Shown here one piece after another: positions 57,901-64,000 of a stretch of DNA of 64,000 nt. Every line of letters starts with the position of its first letter. The first letter of the stretch is position 1. Source of the stretch: Brassica napus (Eukaryota; Streptophyta; Magnoliopsida; Brassicales; Brassicaceae). The stretch is taken from the NCBI RefSeq assembly GCF_020379485.1, contig NC_063452.1:56069338-56133337 (forward strand). Reading direction: 5' to 3'. The position numbers and the translations under genes are program-made. The notes under the pieces were generated by a model. It was not told where the DNA came from. It searched no databases and saw only the letters and a program-made list of their open reading frames with translations.

Positions 57901-58146
57901 GTTCTTGTCGTGGAACATGTCGATCTCAAGAACATCGTTAAAGACCGGATGAGAAGGTTTTTTCGCGAGACTGAACTCGAGAGACTCGTTCCAGACAGGG
58001 TTTAAGTCACGGACTATGGTCCGTGTGCGTCGTCTCTGGCCATAGTAGTCGACGACAACGTAAGGACTTGACGTTCCCTGGCCGTCTTTGGGTGTGAGGT
58101 CTTTGGCGTCTACTATTTCTACTACCAGTTTGCGAGTTGTTGCCAT
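54994..58146 (-). CDS. MCTP16: Multiple C2-domain and transmembrane-region protein (MCTP)
   Basis: Intronless, 1050 aa. MCTPs tether the endoplasmic reticulum to the plasma membrane, notably at plasmodesmata, and bind anionic lipids, often with calcium. A first C2 domain at about 1-115 (VEIVDAKDLTPKDGQGTSSP, DLNPVWNESLEF) is followed by a long Pro/Glu-rich linker at about 130-270. Three further C2 domains lie at about 325-440, 480-600 and 645-765 (GCKNLLPMKTVNGKGSTDAY, SLDPKWNEQYTW). The C-terminal PRT_C region carries two hydrophobic hairpins (LLVHALVVMLIWFPDLIVP; IFVGLCFVVALVLYLVP). The Pro-rich linker between C2 domains is typical of the MCTP15/16 (QUIRKY-like) group. Synteny points to MCTP16. 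A GA tract lies in the leader near 58225. Confidence 0.92.
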   Translation of the reverse strand: MATTRKLVVEIVDAKDLTPKDGQGTSSPYVVVDYYGQRRRTRTIVRDLNPVWNESLEFSLAKKPSHPVFNDVLEIDMFHDKNFGPTRRNNFLGRIRLGSDQFVAKGEEALIYFPLEKKSLFNLVQGEIGIRIYYADEAAPPASKPAVAPLEPVVEEKEEEVKPEGPDESKPPPETKDGPAEVKETAEPPPPPENPPAEGPKPNEDASPPSQENATVGGEEPPVTEPNLPPEAVSDGPKLPAEEPPQNQPESEDILLETSDAESWVSAPRSPLPGVTISRSVSGSIPKTKTGGPQPLPRSMSETASYTSEISDVSTIERSTFDLVEKMHYVFVRVVKARSLPTSGSPITKISLSGTTIESKPARKTSTFEWDQTFAFLRDSPDTSSSPILEISVWEGTGGTHFLGGICFDVSEIPLRDPPDSPLAPQWYRLEGGGAHHGDLMLATWTGTQADESFPDAWKTDTAGNVTARAKVYMSPKLWYLRATVMDAQDLLLPQLTAFKEASFQLKAQLGFQVQKTKPAVTRNGAPSWNEDLLFVAAEPFADQLVFTLEYRTSKGPVTVGMARVPLTAIERRVDERLVASRWFGFEDPNDEKRGNRSRVHLRLCFDGGYHVMDEAAHVCSDYRPTARQLWKPAVGIVELGVIGCKNLLPMKTVNGKGSTDAYTVAKYGSKWVRTRTVSDSLDPKWNEQYTWKVYDPCTVLTIGVFDSWGVYEIDGGKEATRQDLRIGKVRLRISTLETGKAYRNTYPLLMLVNGGVKKLGEIELAVRFVRSAPPLDFLHVYTQPLLPLMHHIKPLTLFQEDMLRNTAVKILAVHLSRSEPPLRPEIVRYMLDADSHTFSMRKVRANWLRIVNVVAGMIDVVRWVDDTRFWRNPTATLLVHALVVMLIWFPDLIVPTIAFYLFVIGAWNYRFRSRAGLPHFDPRLSLADAADREELDEEFDVVPSNRPPEMVRSRYDKLRAGARVQTILGEVAAQGEKMQALVTWRDPRATGIFVGLCFVVALVLYLVPTKMVAMASGFYYFRHPIFRDRKPSPMINFFRRLPSLSDRLM

Positions 58147-59398
58147 TGTTTTGTCTTATTGAAACCGTTGTTTCATGCATGCATAGGATTGAGCTGAACT
58201 GGTCTGAAGATTTAGGCTTTGTGAAGAGAGAGAGAGAGATAAAGAGAAAGATAGTGGGGAGCAGAGGAGGTTTGATTTGCAGGATTAGTGGCTTATGTTA
58301 AGAAAAGAGTGGGAAAAGAATCAAAAGAGATGGATCAAAAAGTAGGAGAAATTAATATTTTTAGGTATATCTGATAGGAAAGAGCCTGTGTTTGTGTAGT
58401 ATAGTATGTATATGTTAAATGGAATAAAGTTTTTGTTTACATATTCACTAATGATACGTTATGAATGTAATAAAAACTTGACAAATGTCCAAGCTGGTGC
58501 ATGGCTGCATGCAACATTTAAAACTGTCCATTCGAATCAGTGTGGATTTTCGTAAATTTCGATCTTGGTTGTATTCAGTGTGCAGATTCTGAATTAAGCC
58601 CCAAAGTCTCATATTTTCATTAAATTCAAAAATAAAAACCGTGTGCTTCTTAACTTGATTTAGAAGCAACTCCAGACAATTCAAACTTTGTTTTCTATTT
58701 CTTTTGTTGTTGTGTTTCTCTTTTACTTTTACTTTCCTATTTGTTAATTGGAAACACATTCACATCTTTCTCTTTTCAGTCATAGATTACGTAATTCCTT
58801 ACTTTCGGCTTTTATTTTCTAACTTGCTTTTGACTAAATGAAGATTCTTTCATTGTTCTTTAATAGCTTTAGTACAGAAGGAGATTGAAATTAGTGAAGG
58901 ACATTGAAATTGGTGGATGACACCAAGGACATGTCAGATTTTAGACAATTGTTTTTGTGCTCTCTGCAAAAAGTGATTGGTGTCTGTCTCTCCTCTTTTT
59001 CTAGAATCTCACCGACCTTAGGGAGACTTAATATACCCTCTAACTAGTTCTCTCTTATAAACATCTCCCATATTCCAGTGGTGATACACGACAAGCGTAA
59101 GTAGGGAGGGAGATTTATTCACAAAAATATCCCTATGACTCAAGAGAAAATGTTCTTAATCCTACTTATTGTTTGATGGAGTTATTATATAAACAAATGA
59201 TACAGAGCAGTGGAGTGATGTTAAGAAATAAATAAAATTATTCAAAATATAGCATTGTATTCATTGGGGAACACCATGTTTGTTATGTGTTCGTATGACC
59301 GTAACGCTATGTATTAAAAAAAAACTATTCCATTGGTAGGTAACGTGGATCAAGAGTAGAGAGAATCAAATTCAGATTTAAGAGACAGGAGTACTGAT
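58147..59398. other. MCTP upstream region and intergenic
   Basis: MCTP leader with a GA tract (about 58222-58240), then 1.1 kb of unremarkable sequence. The 103-codon minus frame at 58448-58759 has no recognisable domain. Confidence 0.6.
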
Positions 59399-59841
59399 AT
59401 TAGGGGTGGGCACTTTAACCGATCCGAAGTGGCACCCGAACTCGATCCGAAAAACCCGAACCGAAATCCGAACCGAAGTTGCAGAATATCTGAATCGAAG
59501 TAGCAGAATATCCAAACCTGAATGGGTAATATCTGAACCCGAATGAATATCCGAAAATAACCGAACATATGTATAATTAACCTTATATTTCTAGTTTACA
59601 TCTCTCATTTTATATAAAATATTTATATTGATACTACACATATTTTAAGCTCATATGATATACATACAATTACGAAAAAAATTATTTGCTACTTACTTAA
59701 AATGCATGTCAAATTTTTTATTTCAAAAATTAACAAAAAGTTACATCCAAAATTTAAAAACAAAACCAAATTAATGTCTTTTTAGTTTCAAAATGTTATG
59801 TCCAAATCTATTAACCATTCAATCTATTAAATACTAAAAAA
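59399..59841. repeat. Crucifer 'ccgaac' interspersed repeat, left part
   Basis: Begins tattaggggtgggcacttta and continues with many short variants of gatccgaa, cccgaac and aatatctgaa up to about 59570. Related sequence (aacggataaccgatccactc near 61394; tatccgtaaatatccgtg near 61725; gaaccgaatatccg near 61780) continues on the other side of the Helitron, so the Helitron probably split one older repeat. The family name is uncertain. Confidence 0.5.
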
Positions 59842-61388
59842 CTAGGATAAAACATGTGTCTTGCGCAGGATAAAATATTTATTAAAAAATTATATTTTTA
59901 TATTATAAAATCTGATTATTTCTACGGGTTTTTGCGTGTCTGTTTTTGTCTGGTTATGTTCGAATCAATTTTTTTGGGTCTTGTTTAGGTTTGGGTTCAG
60001 ATAACCTTTTTTGTTTCAAAAATTAAAGTTCTTATATACTTAAAATTTTTAAAAATCAAAAAATAAAAATAATATATAATATATAGATTGGAATAATTTA
60101 TGCTAAAATACTTAAACTTAACATAAAAAATTGGTTAAATATTTGGAGAGGAATTAATAGATATTTTAAGTATCGTTTAGCTATTTTAAATATGTACTTA
60201 TAACTATTTGTATATATTTCCAAGTGTTTTGGACAACTTAAAAACATCTTATATATTTTGTATATTATTTTACATGTTAAATATTAAAATAATTAATATA
60301 TTTATATAAATTTGGATAAGGAAATCTTAGTTGTATTGATCTCTTGTAATATTTTTGAACAATATTAATTAATAAAATCTTACACTTGTAAGAGTAATAA
60401 ATTGTTTTTCAATTAATATACATGAGATTAGAGTAATCACATAAATCAACATAATAACTCTTGTCTATTTACAATATATTTATGGTAAATAAATCAAAAT
60501 AATCATTTTATTTATTTTATATGTTATATAATTATATGAAATGATATTGATATAAATATATAGTATATTTTAATATAAATAGTTATTATTGAGACTTCCT
60601 ACTCATATGGTTTTATTAACATTTGTATATTTGATGTAACCAAAAATTAAAACCATTAATCCCAAAATTTTCGATGTGATATTTTCAATTTAAATTTCAA
60701 AATTAAAATATTAAGTTCTCAATATTTATTCAATGAAAATTTCAAATTAACATATTTATGTATTTTTATGTAGCACATAGTTTAATTTAAACGATATTAA
60801 ATATATATATATATTAAATATATATATATATATATATATTATTTAATATGAATATCTATTAAATAAAAATCTATATTAATACGATTTTATAATCATTTGT
60901 ATCTTGTTAAAACAAAAACAAATTATGCCATTGATCGTAAAATTTTCAAAGGAATTTTACATTTTTGTAATTTAAAACCATTTAAAAAAATCAAAATAGA
61001 ACATATAAAAATTATTTTTTTAATTATATAGTTAATGTGATTGATAAATTTATTTTAAGAATATAAAATTAAGAAAAAATGAGGAAGGATACAAAAATTG
61101 TTATCAAATATTTACTATTCATAATTATTAGTTGACATATATCTTAATCATATTAGTTAATTCAGTGTCTTTTATTTAAGGAAAGAATATATGTGTATTA
61201 TAATTTTTGTTAACTATAATTTTCCTTAGCAATTGGAGTTTGGACCTACAAATTATTCAATTGATTTTTATGATGTCATGTAGAATAAATTGATATGTTA
61301 ATTAAGTGACACATCATTAAGTCTTTTTGTAATTAATACAACATATATGTTACACATTTTAAATGATTCTCAATAAATATATAGGGGA
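59842..61388 (-). mobile_element. Non-autonomous Helitron, minus orientation
   Basis: Read on minus, it starts TCCCCTATATATTTATTGAG (from 61388) after host A and ends CTAG (59845-59842) before host T. Upstream of the 3' end is a degenerate hairpin region (ttatcctgcgcaagacac), where related elements have CCCGCGCAAGCGCGGG. 1,547 bp, very AT-rich, no coding sequence. It belongs to a different subfamily from the array Helitrons. Confidence 0.7.
60801..60839. repeat. (TA)n microsatellite, interrupted
   Basis: Two TA runs of about 7 and 10 units separated by ttaaa, inside the minus-strand Helitron. Confidence 0.85.
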
Positions 61389-62690
61389 TTAGAAACGGAT
61401 AACCGATCCACTCCGACTTATATACAAATAGATGTATATCTATGATTAAGAATAGAAATTTAAATATATAATATTATATAATTATTATTTAACGTATAAT
61501 ATATTAATTTTTTTTTAAAAAAAATTTAAAATCTTTATACAAAACTACATTTTTATAAAAAAAAACATTTCTTTTATAAGAAATTTTTTAATTTTAAACA
61601 TTTATAAAACATATAGTTTCATTAATTTTTAACTTTATATTTTTATTATGTACAGGTTATTTCCAAAATATTAAATTGGTACTATTTTAAAAAAAAACTT
61701 TTATTGAATAAAATGGATAAAATTATCCGTAAATATCCGTGAATATTCCAAATATAAAAAAAAAATCTGAATATCAGAAGAACCGAATATCCGTATTTTT
61801 GAGAAGCAAAGCAAATCTAAAAATCAAATATACATAAAATATAAAATAAATCACAAATACTGAAAAAGATGATACTATCCGATTCATGGCGAGCCTACTT
61901 GAATGTACGTTCGTATTCATAGCAGCTTCTTACTGAAGTAAATGGCCTTTGTGGGCTGAGTCTGAGCAGAAAACCCACCCCAAATTTCATAAAGAAGTGT
62001 ATTTTGAAGACGCAAAAAGGACAACCTTTAGACAAATATTTATTTTCGTGTTCCAAAACTTTTCAGAATTTTAATAATTGTTTATTTGAACACAAAAATA
62101 AATATTTGTCTAAAGGTTGTCCTTTTTTTTAGAATAGTAACGTGGCTTTCATTTCAGTCAATGTGGCTTTGATATAAGAGCAAAGCATACATGAACATCT
62201 TCCCAAAGCTTTTCAAGCATTCTATCTCGCAGTGTAAAAGTTCAACAAGAAACTCAGTGACAAAATTAAGAGGACATACATTTGATCGGATATGAATCCC
62301 AAGGCAGTACTTTAAGTTACGTGGTAGATCATCCGTGCCATGAGGTAAGTACTAACACTTTACTGCATCATCCAGAAATTTCTTGAATAGCCTCAAGAAT
62401 TGGAGAATACTCATTTTCTATAAAGCTAGATGAATTTTCAATTTAAAATTAGTTTGCAATGAGTAGATTGACATTATATCCTTCTCCGTTCTTATGTAAA
62501 ACTTTCTCCCTCATTTTCTTATTGGAGAATATGCACTTCTTGGAAGATTCTGAACGCACTGTCAATATTGTATTGAATAATACCAGTTGAAGTTTAACAA
62601 CGTGCAAGCACGTTGGAGAAAAGTTATGTGTATGGCCTATTATATTATGTAGAACTTCTTTGCATAGGCAAACACAGAGTCTAAAGAAAC
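61389..62690. other. Region upstream of the TIR gene
   Basis: Holds the right part of the 'ccgaac' repeat (to about 61800), then unique sequence with the foldback at 62014-62127 and the presumed TIR promoter. No other gene. Confidence 0.6.
62014..62127. repeat. Near-perfect foldback (40-bp arms)
   Basis: Arms 62014-62053 and 62088-62127 are inverted complements with a single mismatch (C at 62047), separated by a 34-base loop. The arms begin aaaaaggacaacctttagac. No target duplication is visible. It could be a tiny MITE or a source of a hairpin RNA. Confidence 0.9.
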
Positions 62691-63275
62691 ATGTTCGTCG
62701 CAGGAATACTCGAATCCATCCTAGGAGAACTTTCGAACAAGACCATCCTAGGAGAATCAAGAACAAATACAAATCCGATTCAACAACTCACTACAGCTGC
62801 TACTTCTTCTTCATCATTGTCATCAACACATCAATACTGCTACGACGTCTTCCCAAGCTTCTCAGGTAAAGATGTCCGCAGAACTTTCCTCAGTCATTTT
62901 CTTGAAGGATTGAAAAGCAAGGGAATCAAAACGTTCATAGATAATGGAATCATGAGGAGCGAGTCTATCAACTCGGAGCTTGTAAAAGCCATTAGAGAAT
63001 CAAGAATCTCTGTAGTGATCCTATCTGAGAACTACGCTTCCTCGACCTGGTGTCTAGACGAGTTGCAGCTGACATTAGAGTGCCGCGTTTCTTTAGGACA
63101 GACTCTGATGCCAATCTTCTACAATGTAGAGCCGTCTGATGTCAGAAATCAAACCGGAGATTTCGGGAAGGCCTTTGAGAAAGTTTGTAATGGGAAGAAA
63201 AAGGTTGAGAAAGAGAGATGGAGACAAGCTTTGACTCAAGTTGCAGCTATTGCCGGTGAACATTCTGTTTCATGA
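62691..63275 (+). CDS. TIR-domain protein (TIR-only or truncated TIR-NB-LRR)
   Basis: One open frame, 194 aa. After about 48 Ser/Thr-rich residues comes a full TIR domain: YDVFPSFSGKDVRRTFLSHF, GIKTFIDNGIMRSESINSEL (BB-loop region), SRISVVILSENYASSTWCLD with the catalytic-position glutamate in WCLDEL, PIFYNVEPSDVRNQTGDFGK and WRQALTQVAAIAGEHS. Plant TIR domains act as NADases in immunity. The frame stops right after GEHS, where TIR-NB-LRR genes normally end exon 1, and no NB-ARC sequence (P-loop) is visible in the remaining 725 bp. So it is a TIR-only gene, a truncated relic, or exon 1 of a gene with a long intron. The ATG at 62691 is the first in frame; its N-terminus has an imperfect repeat (ILGELSNKTILGES), so a later start is possible. 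Confidence 0.78.
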   Translation: MFVAGILESILGELSNKTILGESRTNTNPIQQLTTAATSSSSLSSTHQYCYDVFPSFSGKDVRRTFLSHFLEGLKSKGIKTFIDNGIMRSESINSELVKAIRESRISVVILSENYASSTWCLDELQLTLECRVSLGQTLMPIFYNVEPSDVRNQTGDFGKAFEKVCNGKKKVEKERWRQALTQVAAIAGEHSVS

Positions 63276-64000
63276 TAATATTATTCACTAGTTTTTTTTT
63301 AAATAATGTTTGATATTAATAATTTTTTGGGATTTTGCGAAAAAGAGTAAAGAGAGATAGAAAGAGAAAGTAGAAGAGAAGAGGATAATTTTAGTTAATT
63401 AGTGAATTTGTAAATTTTTGGTGTATATATGATTCAATTTCCCTAAATTTAACCGGTTATATTCACTAACTCTTTTTTCTAAAAATAAAATTGAATACCA
63501 AAAAGTCAAGGTTGAAACTCATAATTTCTTAGGCCAGAAACCACAACATCCTCTATATATTAATCACGAAACATTACAACATGTTTTAGTAAATATGTGT
63601 ATCATTATGATAATTCTTAGATTCATAGAAAATTAAGTTGGTCCATATAAATATATATTATACTTTTTATTAAACAAACTATCAAATTGATTACTAGTGT
63701 ACAAAAGAATATTCTCAATTCTTTCCTTAAATAAAAGTTACGGAATTACCTAATAAGATTAACATATATATAATACAATTAATGATTATAAATAATACAT
63801 ATTTGATAACATTTTTTGCATCTTCTCTTTTTGTTTAATTTTGTATTATTAAAAGAAATTAAACAATCACATTAAATATATAATAAAACAAAATAGATTT
63901 TTTCTTATATGTTATATTTTGAATATCTTAAAACGATTATAAACTACTAAAATGGTAAAAGTTTCACATTGAAAACTTTGTGATCAATGATTTAACTTTT
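63276..64000. other. Downstream of the TIR gene
   Basis: AT-rich, with no coding sequence or NB-ARC motif recognised up to the window end. Confidence 0.6.

Noticed and set aside
55075..58005. Many plus- and minus-strand frames across the MCTP gene
   Set aside because: They are shadow frames of a GC-rich 1050-codon gene and have no domains of their own.

Overview
This is plant nuclear DNA. Genes have introns with GT/AG borders, intergenic DNA is AT-rich, and the window carries Helitrons, a MULE, LINE fragments, a SAUR cluster, an MCTP gene and a TIR gene. From memory, the gene order APRL7 - nCBP - CSD3 - REM/B3 - tRNA-Trp - SAURs - DRT101 - SAURs - TRP1 - MCTP16 - TIR follows Arabidopsis thaliana chromosome 5 (about At5g18120 down to At5g17970). 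Gene sequences are close to, but not the same as, Arabidopsis, and transposons and local duplications are more numerous. A Brassica-type crucifer (Brassica or Raphanus) is the best guess. Orthology is by recognition and context; no database was searched.

Layout. 1-15870: three and a half direct repeats of about 4.46 kb. Each unit carries a non-autonomous Helitron and, in the complete units, a two-exon defensin-like (DEFL) secreted cysteine-rich peptide gene. 16.7-18.0 kb: APRL7 (-). 18.5-23.15 kb: AT-rich degenerate repeat DNA with a 5'-truncated LINE. 23.3-24.6 kb: a decayed nCBP cap-binding pseudogene (+). 25.0-26.5 kb: CSD3 superoxide dismutase (-). 26.9-28.0 kb: an F-box pseudogene lying between two direct copies of the CSD3 exon 1/promoter sequence. 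29.3-30.6 kb: a REM-type B3 gene (-).

31.7-48.8 kb: a cluster of ten SAUR loci (eight intact, one C-terminally truncated, one frameshifted) plus SAUR remnants, bounded by two inverted tRNA-Trp(CCA) genes and containing DRT101 (phosphoacetylglucosamine mutase). The cluster is built from a 3,625-bp tandem block duplication and inverted segment copies. 49.0-51.7 kb: a MULE with a perfect 9-bp target duplication and a GC-rich retroposon nested in it. 51.9-54.2 kb: nine-exon TRP1. 55.0-58.1 kb: intronless MCTP. 59.4-62.1 kb: transposon DNA with a minus-strand Helitron and a near-perfect 40-bp-arm foldback. 62.7-63.3 kb: a TIR-domain gene with no NB-ARC visible.

The genes do not form one pathway. 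The window shows conserved single-copy housekeeping genes beside fast-changing families (DEFL, SAUR, F-box, TIR) reshaped by Helitron-linked recombination, local duplication and transposition. The strongest unexplained observations are the Helitron-delimited DEFL array, the lost splice acceptor in one DEFL copy, and the foldback upstream of the TIR gene.
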